A DNA stretch of 35,410 nt, taken from assembly GCA_002897695.1 (NCBI GenBank), contig BDTG01000046.1, positions 1 through 35,410 on the forward strand. The letters run 5' to 3'. This stretch comes from a bacterium BMS3Abin14. Lineage in GTDB: Bacteria > BMS3Abin14. This document shows positions 1 to 6,584 of this stretch, piece by piece; within the stretch, counting starts at the first letter, position 1, and each line of letters starts with the position of its first letter. A program made the position numbers and the translations under genes. Below the pieces are notes generated by a model. That model ran no database searches. It worked only from the letters and a program-made list of their open reading frames with translations, and was not told where the DNA came from.

Positions 1-223
1 CTTGTTTTTCTGTCCGTCATATCCCTTCGTCTCCACCCCTATGAATGGCCACTTTTTAAAGCAACCATTTTATCGAGCAACATCTGCTCAAATGAAAAAT
101 ATTTCCGCAACCGCATTATCCCGGCGACTGTGCAAAAGTGCTCTGACACCGGGGAGCTTTCCAGTGGCCCTTGAACAGATCGTCTATCGCCTTCTGCTCA
201 AAGATGCCGGTATTTTCAAATTA

Positions 224-619
224 TCACTCACCGGACTTAGAGGCCTCCTCGTGCCATTGAGCTACGGTGAATTTCCTGAGTTTTTCATGGTACTGCATAT
301 CGAGTTCAACACCATCAGTGGAATTATGCACGGCATCGAACATATGTTGGGAGAGTACCCACCCGACCGCATGGATCGTTTCGTGACGGGACAGGCCATC
401 AGTCATCAGGCGCCGGAACGTCTCGGCAACAGGGATCTCGTCGTCCATAGCCACCTGGGTTTCCACCACCGCGTGGAAATGGCCGTGCAGGAGAACGTTC
501 GACAGGTCCGTCTCGTTGGCCTCGCGGTAATCCAACACCGCATCCGCCCGCTCGGATTCTTCGGCCTCAAGCCACAGCTTCGGCTCAGGTTCGACCTCAG
601 GATCGTAATCGCTGATCAT
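224..619 (-). CDS. DUF1841-like small protein
   Basis: This 131-residue protein has no known function. An acidic N-terminus (PEVEPEPKLW) is followed by a helical part with HGHFHAVVETQ near residues 45-55, a spaced pair of His residues in RHETIHAVGW near 78-87, and a Tyr/His-rich tail. The pattern of LHxxLHxxxxxQ, then a 20-residue gap, then HExxHxxxxxL resembles the proteobacterial DUF1841 family, which is also about 140 residues long; I infer the assignment from that pattern only. A ribosome binding site (AAAGGGGAG) lies six bases before the ATG. It is followed in the same direction from upstream by the DUF6155-like gene 35 bases away, so the two are probably co-transcribed. Confidence 0.6.
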   Translation of the reverse strand: MISDYDPEVEPEPKLWLEAEESERADAVLDYREANETDLSNVLLHGHFHAVVETQVAMDDEIPVAETFRRLMTDGLSRHETIHAVGWVLSQHMFDAVHNSTDGVELDMQYHEKLRKFTVAQWHEEASKSGE

Positions 620-654
620 TTCAACTCCCCTTTGTCATTGGAGGTAACGGGTTA

Positions 655-1218
655 TCACTCTTCGTAATAACCATACTCCGACATTAAGTCGCCCATGTCA
701 TCGTTGACACCGTAGCCATAGTCGCGGCTCTCGAGAAAAACTTGCTCCAAGCGTTCAATGAAAGATGTCTGCAATTCTGTATTAACGTTGGTTGTAGCTT
801 TCAATGCCCTCTCGAACATGAGAACCAGCGCATCGTAATACCCCTCGTCATCCATGCCGCAGAAATTCAGCAACGAGACGCACTCCTCGCAGTAGAAAAC
901 GGTAAGTTCAGCCAGTCCTTCCGGTCTGCCAATCGCTTTTTTGTAGTCCGAGATGGCTTTTTTAGCCCTGGCGATGGAGATATCCTGGCCTCTGATTACA
1001 TCGGGACAGACCCACCGCGAGATCGTGGCCTTGTAGGGGCTCAATACATCGTCACCCAGGCTGAAACGCGCATGAAGGAAATTCTGGTTATCCTTATTGG
1101 CGGCGTAAAGGTCCTGGATCAGCTCCAACAAGCCGGCCCGATCAAGTCCGGCCAGACCTCGTTTGAGATCGGTCCATGTCGGTTTGTTTTTGGGCTTTTT
1201 GGGTACGATTTTCATCAT
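655..1218 (-). CDS. DUF6155-like protein
   Basis: A protein of 187 residues starting with MMKIVPKKPKN. The N-terminal LKRGLAGLDRAGLLELIQDLYAANKDN stretch is an amphipathic helix pair typical of DUF6155 proteins, and the middle part carries ARAKKAISDYKKAIG, a TPR-like helix. Two cysteines fall in VFYCEECVSLL. No catalytic signature is visible and the function is unknown. The frame is also open from an ATG seven codons earlier (1239); I prefer the MMK start because the only purine-rich stretch, GGGAGG, lies between the two, though its 13-base spacing is long. It probably forms a transcription unit with the downstream DUF1841-like gene. The family call is from memory of its helical pattern. Confidence 0.6.
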   Translation of the reverse strand: MMKIVPKKPKNKPTWTDLKRGLAGLDRAGLLELIQDLYAANKDNQNFLHARFSLGDDVLSPYKATISRWVCPDVIRGQDISIARAKKAISDYKKAIGRPEGLAELTVFYCEECVSLLNFCGMDDEGYYDALVLMFERALKATTNVNTELQTSFIERLEQVFLESRDYGYGVNDDMGDLMSEYGYYEE

Positions 1219-1288
1219 ATTAGTGCCTGTGCCTCCCATTAAAAGGCGCCCGTCAACAGCCCCATCGCATCCGGTTTTTCTTGAAAAT

Positions 1289-1603
1289 TCATGCCGCGCT
1301 TAGCGGATTGATTCGATCGATCTCACTCCTGATCGCCTGCGCCGCTTCCCAAAGATCTACTGAGCGCTGCGCGTTCAACCAGAACTCCGCTGTATTGCCG
1401 AACAGGCGTGAGAGTCGCAGGGCCATCTCCGGGCTCACCGCACGCCGTTCGCGCAGCAGCTCGTTCACGGTCTGCCGGGACACGCCTATGGCTTTGGCGA
1501 AGACCGAAACAGTCAATCCGTAATCCGACAGAAAATCCTCTCTCAGCATCGCCCCGGGATGGGTCGGGCGAATTTTCCTCTTCCCTCTGTTAAGAATGCT
1601 CAT
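1289..1603 (-). CDS. higA: HigA-family antitoxin (orphan)
   Basis: A 104-residue XRE-type helix-turn-helix protein of the HigA family. Diagnostic parts are PTHPGAMLREDFL near residues 13-25, the recognition helix region VSRQTVNELLRERRAVSPEMALRLS at 42-66, and FGNTAEFWLNAQ at 69-80. HigA normally binds the RelE-like RNase HigB and represses the higBA promoter. GAGGTG sits eight bases before the ATG. The usual order is higB then higA, and directly upstream there is indeed the last 27 or so codons of a HigB, but the rest of the toxin is missing. The antitoxin itself looks intact, so it survives as an orphan regulator. Confidence 0.9.
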   Translation of the reverse strand: MSILNRGKRKIRPTHPGAMLREDFLSDYGLTVSVFAKAIGVSRQTVNELLRERRAVSPEMALRLSRLFGNTAEFWLNAQRSVDLWEAAQAIRSEIDRINPLSAA

Positions 1604-1617
1604 GAAACACCTCGCAT

Positions 1618-1700
1618 CTAATGATAATCCGTCAATTCCACATTGAACGCGTCACCATCTTCAAATCGAAAACCTGAGAATGTGCCTGTCCACCATCCTG
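1618..1700 (-). pseudogene. higB: HigB toxin C-terminal remnant
   Basis: The minus strand encodes FRFEDGDAFNVELTDYH followed by TAG, which matches the conserved C-terminus of HigB/RelE-like toxins (FRWxDGDAxDVxxxDYH). Fifteen bases separate its stop from the HigA start, the usual arrangement. Upstream of this tail the frame runs into low-complexity repeat DNA rather than the toxin body, and no HigB N-terminus is visible in any frame. I read it as a toxin truncated by loss or replacement of its 5-prime two thirds. Confidence 0.75.
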
Positions 1701-1701
1701 T

Positions 1702-1850
1702 CAGCCATAGCCCCCTGTCAGCCGAAGCTCCTGGCGGCCGAAGCCTTGGCGAAGGATGATGGCGACGGCTGAAGCTCGTGGAGCGCCGGCAGAAGCAGGA
1801 CCCATGCAAAGCTGCAGGTCGCCGCGGTGAAGCTCGACGGCGGCGGAAGG
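1702..1850. repeat. GAAGCTC-type imperfect repeats
   Basis: About 150 bases carry three imperfect units with the core GAAGCTC (near 1723, 1770 and 1829) separated by GC-rich arms such as CTGGCGG and GACGGCGGCGG, plus a related GCCGAAGCCTTGGCGAAGG unit. It separates the HigB tail from the PIN toxin gene. Similar GAAGC/GGCGAAGG debris is common between genes in many bacteria. It is not a coding region in any frame I can support. Confidence 0.5.
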
Positions 1851-1852
1851 AA

Positions 1853-2258
1853 CTATTTCAGATACTTCTTGATAAAGTCTGAGGGGGAAACGATTTTCAG
1901 GCTCTTGAAATCATCGACGGCCAGCAAGTGTCTGTCACCGCTGATGAGGAACTCGGCCTTTGATTCCATGCCACAGGCGATAAACTTGTCGTCATCTGGG
2001 TCGGCGCTGACCTGTTTATCCAGGGGGGGGAACTGCAATTATTTCGGTTCCTGTGAGAAGAAGTCCGATAACAGGTTCTGCTTCAATGGGGGGGTATCGT
2101 TTTTCCAGGCGATGCAGGACATCAATATACTCTTCAACTATCGCTGAGGATAAAGTAATCTGAATTTTACCATCACGCCAGGCTCTGAGAATTTTTCCTG
2201 GAACACCACCAAAAAACACGGCTGAGATGAAAACGTTTGTGTCCAGGACAACTTTCAT
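1853..2258 (-). pseudogene. PIN-domain toxin split by +1 in a C8 tract
   Basis: Two overlapping frames together make a normal PIN-family toxin (COG1569 type, about 135 residues). The 5-prime part begins MKVVLDTNVFISA with the first metal-binding Asp and stops after VPPPG; the 3-prime part carries DPDDDKFIACG and LISGDRHLL, the remaining acidic sites, and ends with SPSDFIKKYLK. The break lies exactly at a run of eight C on the coding strand (G at 2023-2030). Seven C would join the frames as VPPLDKQV. PIN toxins are Mg-dependent RNases held by a co-encoded antitoxin. The start codon overlaps the stop of the AbrB antitoxin gene by four bases. Either phase variation, a fixed mutation or a sequencing error explains the break. 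Confidence 0.85.
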
Positions 2259-2518
2259 CCAGACTTCCTGGTCTGGTCGATCATCTCCTTAACATCTGCA
2301 CGGGTAAGTCCGGCTTTTTTGGCCTGGCGTCTTGCTTTCGAAATGACATTGTCGAACGCATCCATGGATGGCGGTGTGATTGTTTTCAGGATAACAACGT
2401 CACCCTCCGCGACCACCACGAACTGAGTCCCGGTTTCAAGATTGAGGGACTTTCGGATGGACTCGGGTATAACAACCTGCCCTTTAGAGGACATCTTTGT
2501 CGTCGCAACTGGTTTCAT
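2255..2518 (-). CDS. AbrB/MazE-type antitoxin
   Basis: An 87-residue SpoVT/AbrB swapped-hairpin DNA-binding protein: TTKMSSKGQVVIPESIRKSL at residues 5-24 is the classic motif, followed by the beta strands TQFVVVAEGDVVILKTI. The C-terminal helix (ARRQAKKAGLTRADVKEMIDQTRK) would clamp the toxin. It is translationally coupled to the PIN gene downstream (ATGA overlap). GAGGAGG precedes the ATG by five bases. The protein probably represses its own operon by binding the palindrome at 2531-2552. The reading frame is intact although the toxin partner is broken. Confidence 0.92.
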   Translation of the reverse strand: MKPVATTKMSSKGQVVIPESIRKSLNLETGTQFVVVAEGDVVILKTITPPSMDAFDNVISKARRQAKKAGLTRADVKEMIDQTRKSG

Positions 2519-2530
2519 GGCGCCTCCTCA

Positions 2531-2552
2531 TTATTCTTACTGGTAAGAATAA
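2531..2552 (-). promoter_or_regulatory. Palindromic operator of the AbrB/PIN operon
   Basis: Arms TTATTCTTAC and GTAAGAATAA are a perfect 10-base inverted repeat around a 2-base centre, ending just upstream of the antitoxin ribosome binding site (start codon at 2518). Toxin-antitoxin operons are usually repressed by the antitoxin at such sites. The assignment to this antitoxin is inference from position and symmetry. Confidence 0.75.
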
Positions 2553-2559
2553 CATGGTT

Positions 2560-2901
2560 TGTCCTTCGTCTCAACTCTTTTACCTCGCAATGACAGCAAA
2601 ATAATAAAGGTACGCATTAACCGGTTGAACCACCTTTGTTGGGTTCCCTCTGCGTAACCCTCTTTTAAAACCCTGCCTGTCCTGAGCAAGCCACGGGTCC
2701 TGAGCCAGGTCGAAGGACGCAGCGCGTCGAAAGGGCGGAACGGTCCGTGAGCGACCGACTCTGCGGTCCTCTGCGTTAAGGCTCTTGATCTTCGGGATTG
2801 CCGCGGTCTGTCACCCCCACCTCGGTCCTCCCCCTTCAAGGGGGAGGAAGAATATGGAATAAGACTGTTCGATGCCCTACTCCCCCCGGTCCCCGATACC
2901 G
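2560..2901. repeat. Non-coding repeat-rich spacer
   Basis: No supported gene. The spacer holds fragments of interspersed sequence (TCTGCGTAACCC at the left and CTCTGCGTTAAGG at the right, CTCGCAATGACAG near 2585) and a perfect inverted repeat of 11 bases, arms TCCTCCCCCTT and AAGGGGGAGGA at 2826-2848 around one base. Open frames crossing it in both directions are compositionally unlike real genes. Confidence 0.6.
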
Positions 2902-3948
2902 TTACTGCAGGGAATACCACGTCCCCTTGCCGGCGCCGTGCTGCGCCAGGCGGCCCTGCTTCACCAGGCGGCGCAGATGCACCTTGAGGGTGTTGCGGTT
3001 CGCCCCGGTCAGGGTGACGGCCTCGGCCATCGTCAGCCTCCCCCGCTCCTTCACCACCTGAAGGATCTCCGAGGACAGGGCCGGAACCCTGTACAGCTCC
3101 TTTTCGCGATCAAGCTTCCTCGCCAGGTTATCCTTTTGCGCCTTGAGTGCCTTTAAGAAGAAAAGGGTCCAGTGGTTCAGGTTCTCGTCCCTTGTCCTGA
3201 TCCCCGCTTGGGAGGACCTGAGTGCCTGGTAATACCCATCCTTGTTCTCCTCCACCATGCGCTCAAGAGAACTATAGGGAACATATCCATACCCGTTATG
3301 GAGCAGCATGAGTGTGGTCAGAATACGGGACAGGCGCCCGTTGCCGTCCTGGAATGGGTGGATAGCCAGGAAGTGGATCACGCCGGCGGCGATGACGAGC
3401 AGGGGATGAAGATCATCCCGGTCAAAAGCGTCGTTTACGCTTTTAGTCAATCGGGTCATCAATCCGGGAGTGGCGAACGGCGAGGCGGTTTCAAACACGA
3501 TCCCCAGGCTTTTCCCTTCGCTGTCGAAGGCTTCTACATGATTTGGATTTTTCTTGTACTCACCCCGGTGCGGCGCATCCCGGACGCTGTGGCGAAGCAG
3601 GATTCCGTGGAGCTGCTTGAGGTGGTTCTCGTCCAGCGGAATATGCTCCCAGGACTCGAATACCGTGTTCATTGCCTCGGCGTACCCGGCCACCTCCTCT
3701 TCGTCCCTGGACCTGAAGGAGGTGGTGTCCAGACCTCTCAGGAGAGCTTCGACCTGCCCATCCGTGAGCCTGGCTCCCTCGATACGGGTGGATGAACCGA
3801 TGGACTCGATGGAGGAAACCCGGCGCAGCCTGGCCATGGCGTCGGGCGGCAGGTGATCGAGCGTGGTCCACCGCCCCTTAAACTCGTCGATCTCGGCGAT
3901 GAGCTTGAGAACCTCCGGGGTTATGGTGAAAACGCGGGCATGGATCAT
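2902..3948 (-). CDS. Fic family protein with N-terminal inhibitory motif
   Basis: A 348-residue Fic protein. The catalytic motif HPFQDGNGRLSR lies at residues 197-208 with the invariant His 197, so it should transfer AMP (or another nucleotide monophosphate) from ATP to a protein hydroxyl. The flap region is near FDSEGKSLG. An (S/T)xxxE(G/N) inhibitory helix, STRIEG at 53-58, lies N-terminal to the domain, which places it in the class with intramolecular autoinhibition. The C-terminal 90 residues end in a winged helix (TMAEAVTLTGANRNTLKVHLRRLVKQGRL) that may bind DNA, as in many prokaryotic Fic proteins. GGAG precedes the ATG by eight bases. It stands alone; the target is unknown. Confidence 0.93.
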   Translation of the reverse strand: MIHARVFTITPEVLKLIAEIDEFKGRWTTLDHLPPDAMARLRRVSSIESIGSSTRIEGARLTDGQVEALLRGLDTTSFRSRDEEEVAGYAEAMNTVFESWEHIPLDENHLKQLHGILLRHSVRDAPHRGEYKKNPNHVEAFDSEGKSLGIVFETASPFATPGLMTRLTKSVNDAFDRDDLHPLLVIAAGVIHFLAIHPFQDGNGRLSRILTTLMLLHNGYGYVPYSSLERMVEENKDGYYQALRSSQAGIRTRDENLNHWTLFFLKALKAQKDNLARKLDREKELYRVPALSSEILQVVKERGRLTMAEAVTLTGANRNTLKVHLRRLVKQGRLAQHGAGKGTWYSLQ

Positions 3949-3969
3949 ATCAGTATCTCCTTACCCACA

Positions 3970-3997
3970 ACGATACCCATAATTACCCGTATGTCAA
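3970..3997 (-). promoter_or_regulatory. Promoter of the fic gene
   Basis: On the minus strand a perfect -35 TTGACA is followed after 16 bases by TATCGT, about 22 bases before the fic start codon. The -35 match is exact and the -10 is weaker. Confidence 0.55.
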
Positions 3998-4039
3998 GAA
4001 CAATGGCAACCATGCGGAGGAAGAAGACCTCGCTCCATT

Positions 4040-4429
4040 TTACTGCGGCGGCAAACGGGTTGCCGTATTCAAACCGGGCCTGCTGCCTTCCAGGTCCATT
4101 TTCTTTCCAATCCTGTAGGCGTCTACTATCCCATAAATCCAGAAGATAACTATAAAAGATAACCCGAGATTGTATACGAGGTTGGCGGAGGTGGAAGATA
4201 CCTGGGCGGCTGCGTCTGTAACTGTTTTTGTATTGATTACGCCCCCCGCCAGATCAATTTTTTCGAGAATGGCAAGTATCTGCCGGACCGCTGTAACCAC
4301 GATTACAATCAGGCCGGCGAATACCGTAAGCATCAAAACAATGCCGCGTTTATACTGTCTAAAGACAACCTGACCAAAGCCCGGGAATACCACACCGGAC
4401 AACAGCGCCCCTTTTAATGATTTTTTCAT
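4040..4429 (-). CDS. Small DUF5683/TM2-like membrane protein
   Basis: A 129-residue hydrophobic protein. After a Lys-rich start (MKKSLKGALL) comes a short hydrophobic segment with FPGFGQVVFRQYKRGI at residues 15-30, then a strong membrane helix (VLMLTVFAGLIVIVVTAV), a soluble loop of about 40 residues and a second helix (LGLSFIVIFWIYGIVDAYRIGKK). The PGxGQ, YKRG and DAYRIG motifs recur in small families of TM2/DUF5683 type whose roles are unknown. AGGAG precedes the ATG. It is not obviously in an operon with fic, since about 90 bases separate them. Confidence 0.7.
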   Translation of the reverse strand: MKKSLKGALLSGVVFPGFGQVVFRQYKRGIVLMLTVFAGLIVIVVTAVRQILAILEKIDLAGGVINTKTVTDAAAQVSSTSANLVYNLGLSFIVIFWIYGIVDAYRIGKKMDLEGSRPGLNTATRLPPQ

Positions 4430-5118
4430 AATGCTCCTCTTATCCTTTCAGGCAGCCTTTTACAGGATTCCCTTGTCCCCCTCGTTCTCAATATTCCTGC
4501 AGATGATCACATAAGGTCTGAAATCTGGGAATCCGGGGGACGGTTTCATGAATCGCTTCAGGCATATCATAAGTAAAAGCCTGTCAATGGGCAAGAGATC
4601 CTGGTGAAAAATGGATTACAGCTTCCCATGAGCCCGAGGCGGCCCTTCGCCACAAAGCATATTGTTTCACCACCCGTTTGTCACGCTTTAGCGTGACTCG
4701 CTGGAGGCACGGAGTTCCCGTTGGACGTTGGACCCGCTTTATCTACCGATGCGGGTATAAAGGACGGGTTTCGGGTTAAACGCGAAGCGAAGCTGGTTCA
4801 CGGCGAAGCCGAGCGCTCAAACCCGGAAGCCGTCGCTAAGTGCTTAGGTAAGAACAGGACCTAGTTCCTGGTGCCTGGTGCCTAGGGAAATCAGTGCTTA
4901 GTGCCTGGTGCCTTGGAAAGTAAACTACCAGGAACTAGGGCTAGGAACTAGGAACTGGGTCCTAGGACCACCCTGCGCATAAACTGCGCGCAGGGGTGCC
5001 GATTACATTCCACGGTGCGCAAATTGTAACCTGCAGGATAAATACGAATATCTACCCATGACCCATGAAAGCATGAATTTGCATTATATTACAATGACAT
5101 ACGATGGTGGAAAAGAAG
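4430..5118. repeat. 690-base non-coding region with nested inverted repeats
   Basis: No gene is supported. It contains GTCACGCT/AGCGTGAC around TT (4680-4697), an ACCCGC/GCGGGT pair near 4733-4755, a cluster of CCTGGTGCC and CTAGTTCC units (4860-4915) whose first 13 bases at 4860-4872 are exactly complementary to 4927-4939, further GGAACTAG units to 4957, and a hairpin at 4969-4998 (CACCCTGCGC with GCGCAGGGGTG, one bulge). GTTGGACGTTGGAC-like units recur at 4728 and near 9018. The last 80 bases are AT-richer and lead into the sigma-54 promoter; ATTGTAA (5023) and TTACAAT (5089) form a spaced inverted pair there. Confidence 0.7.
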
Positions 5119-5135
5119 TTGGCACGGGGGTTGCT
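5119..5135 (+). promoter_or_regulatory. Sigma-54 (RpoN) promoter, exact consensus
   Basis: The sequence TTGGCACG, four bases, then TTGCT matches the published -24/-12 consensus YTGGCACGRNNNTTGCW at every fixed position, with GG and GC twelve bases apart. Transcription should start near 5145. No coding gene lies downstream on the plus strand; the next gene is convergent. Activation would need a bacterial enhancer-binding protein; the AT-rich 100 bases upstream could hold its sites. Confidence 0.8.
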
Positions 5136-5144
5136 ATAACCGAG

Positions 5145-5232
5145 GGTGAAGGCTCCTTTCTCACCCCGGTTGCACGGCAGCGGCAAACCCTTTCTCCCCT
5201 CCTTTAACCCTGCCGAGCGACCGGGTTTTTTT
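5145..5232 (+). ncRNA. Candidate sigma-54-dependent small RNA
   Basis: Transcription from the exact sigma-54 promoter would run about 85 bases to a T7 run. The RNA can fold GGGTGA (5144-5149) with TCACCC (5161-5166), leaving a loop containing CTCCTTT, and CGGCAG (5175-5180) with CTGCCG (5210-5215) around a pyrimidine-rich loop. That loop carries CCTCCTTT at 5198-5205, exactly complementary to a full Shine-Dalgarno sequence such as the AAAGGAGG in front of glucokinase here. No start codon with a plausible frame is present before the terminator. The function is inferred: an antisense regulator comparable in logic to sigma-54-driven small RNAs such as Qrr. It ends ten bases before the stop codon of the convergent glycosyltransferase gene. 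Confidence 0.55.
5206..5232 (+). terminator. Rho-independent terminator of the small RNA
   Basis: AACCC at 5206-5210 pairs with GGGTT at 5223-5227 around a 12-base loop and is followed by a run of T reaching 5232. The stem is short, so efficiency may be moderate; it competes with the CGGCAG/CTGCCG hairpin for its left arm. Confidence 0.5.
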
Positions 5233-5241
5233 GCGCCCGGG

Positions 5242-6567
5242 TCACCCGATCAAACGACGGTACGTCCTCGCGAGCCGTTCGGGCCCCACCCCGAGGACAT
5301 AGAGCCAGGTGACAAGCTGATTGACGATGGTCACCCGGAAAACACCTTTCTTCCTCCACTTCCTGGCGGAGGTCACGGCGGTCTCATCGAGAAGGACCAC
5401 CCGGCCCTGACCGCGAAGGTGCCGCATGAGCTGGTAGTCCTCCATGATGGGCTGATCCGGGAAACCTCCGGCCAGCCGGAAGGCGGGCGCCCTGACGAAG
5501 ATCGCCTGATCCCCGAAGACGATCCCCAGACGTGAGCGCCGATTGGCAAGCCGCTCGACGATGCCCATGGCAGCGGACCGGTAATCCACCGCGAAACGGA
5601 AAGCCCCCGCGACCACGTCCTCCCTGATCATGGCTCTTCCGATGGCCGTCTCGAACCCGTCCGGCAGGGACGTATCGGCGTGGAGAAACAGGAGGATGTC
5701 CCCGTGGGCAACCTCCGCCCCGCGGTTCATCTGGGCAGCCCGGCCAGGTTGGGAATCGACGACATGGATCTTATGTGCCAGGCAGGCCTCCAGGGTCCCG
5801 TCGGTGCTTCCGCCATCGGAAACGATCACCTCGACCCCGGGAACCGATTCCAGCCTTTCAAGCAGGGAATCGATCCACTCCTTTTCATTGAAGGTGGGGA
5901 TGACGATGGAAATGGTAAGCTTCCGGTGCGCCTTCGGCGCCGCGGCGGCGGCCTTCTCCCAGTGGACAAGGTCCTCCGGCCCGTCAACATCGTCGAGGTC
6001 ATCCAGCAGCCCAAGGTCGAGACCTGTTTCCGCCACAGCATTGATCGTTTCGGACAGAACGTTCCCGGTGCCCCACGGGATGTCCCTGAAAACTGCGTTG
6101 AAAAGGCCCTCCGGAGCTCCCGACCGGATGCCGATGAGGTAGTAGCCCCCATCGGTGGACGGCCCCAGGACGATGGGGTTGTCCTCCAGAAGGACCAGGG
6201 CCTCATCCACGTGGCCCCGGCCAAGCTCCGGGCAGTCCGTGCCGATAATAACGACCTTCCGGTACCCGCTCCCGAACGACTCCCTGAATGCCCGCTCCAT
6301 CCTTGATCCCAGGTCGCCGTCTCCCTGAGGCACATAGTCCACTTCATCCCCCAGCCAGTTCTTCACGGCTGCCGGGTCCCCATCCGTGAAGCGGACCTGC
6401 ATCTCCACAGTGCCGGCCCCATGGAGCTGAACTGCGGCCAGCGTGTGTTCGGTCATATCCCGGGAAAGATCGGCCGCACCCTGCTCACCGAGGACGGGGA
6501 TCAACCGGGTCTTTGCTTTTCCCGGGACTGGATATCGGGTAAAAAGGATCAGGAGGGAGGAGGGCAT
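5242..6567 (-). CDS. Fused TIGR04282-TIGR04283 glycosyltransferase
   Basis: A 441-residue two-domain protein. Residues 1 to about 200 match the DUF2064/TIGR04282 family (LLILFTRYPVPGKAKTRLIP at the N-terminus, VVIIGTDCPEL and GPSTDGGYYLIGI in the middle), a nucleotidyl/glycosyltransferase-like fold. After an Ala-rich linker (KAAAAAPKAHRK), residues 214-441 are a GT-A family 2 glycosyltransferase of TIGR04283 type (ISIVIPTFNEKEWIDSLL, VSDGGSTDGT, GRAAQMNRGAE, FLHADTSLP, GDQAIFVRA). Both families are named for arsenosugar biosynthesis gene clusters and usually are separate adjacent genes; here they are one chain. It is the last gene of the arsS operon, 17 bases after the flavoprotein gene and without a clear ribosome binding site, so coupling is likely. 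Confidence 0.9.
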   Translation of the reverse strand: MPSSLLILFTRYPVPGKAKTRLIPVLGEQGAADLSRDMTEHTLAAVQLHGAGTVEMQVRFTDGDPAAVKNWLGDEVDYVPQGDGDLGSRMERAFRESFGSGYRKVVIIGTDCPELGRGHVDEALVLLEDNPIVLGPSTDGGYYLIGIRSGAPEGLFNAVFRDIPWGTGNVLSETINAVAETGLDLGLLDDLDDVDGPEDLVHWEKAAAAAPKAHRKLTISIVIPTFNEKEWIDSLLERLESVPGVEVIVSDGGSTDGTLEACLAHKIHVVDSQPGRAAQMNRGAEVAHGDILLFLHADTSLPDGFETAIGRAMIREDVVAGAFRFAVDYRSAAMGIVERLANRRSRLGIVFGDQAIFVRAPAFRLAGGFPDQPIMEDYQLMRHLRGQGRVVLLDETAVTSARKWRKKGVFRVTIVNQLVTWLYVLGVGPERLARTYRRLIG

Positions 6568-6584
6568 GGCATCAGAAACCAGGG

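Noticed and set aside
1-223. A further gene on the minus strand at the left edge
   Set aside because: A short frame reading GIFEQKAIDDLFKGHWK has no start and stops soon; no family was recognised.
2-667. 221-codon open frame on the plus strand
   Set aside because: It lies antisense to the DUF1841-like gene, has no family resemblance and no ribosome binding site; the minus-strand gene explains the coding signal.
4860-4970. CRISPR-like repeats
   Set aside because: The units are short, irregular and mutually inverted, without constant spacers.
5146-5535. 129-codon frame right after the sigma-54 promoter
   Set aside because: Its start lies at the predicted transcription start without room for a leader, it runs through the terminator and then antisense to the glycosyltransferase, and its composition is that of a shadow frame.
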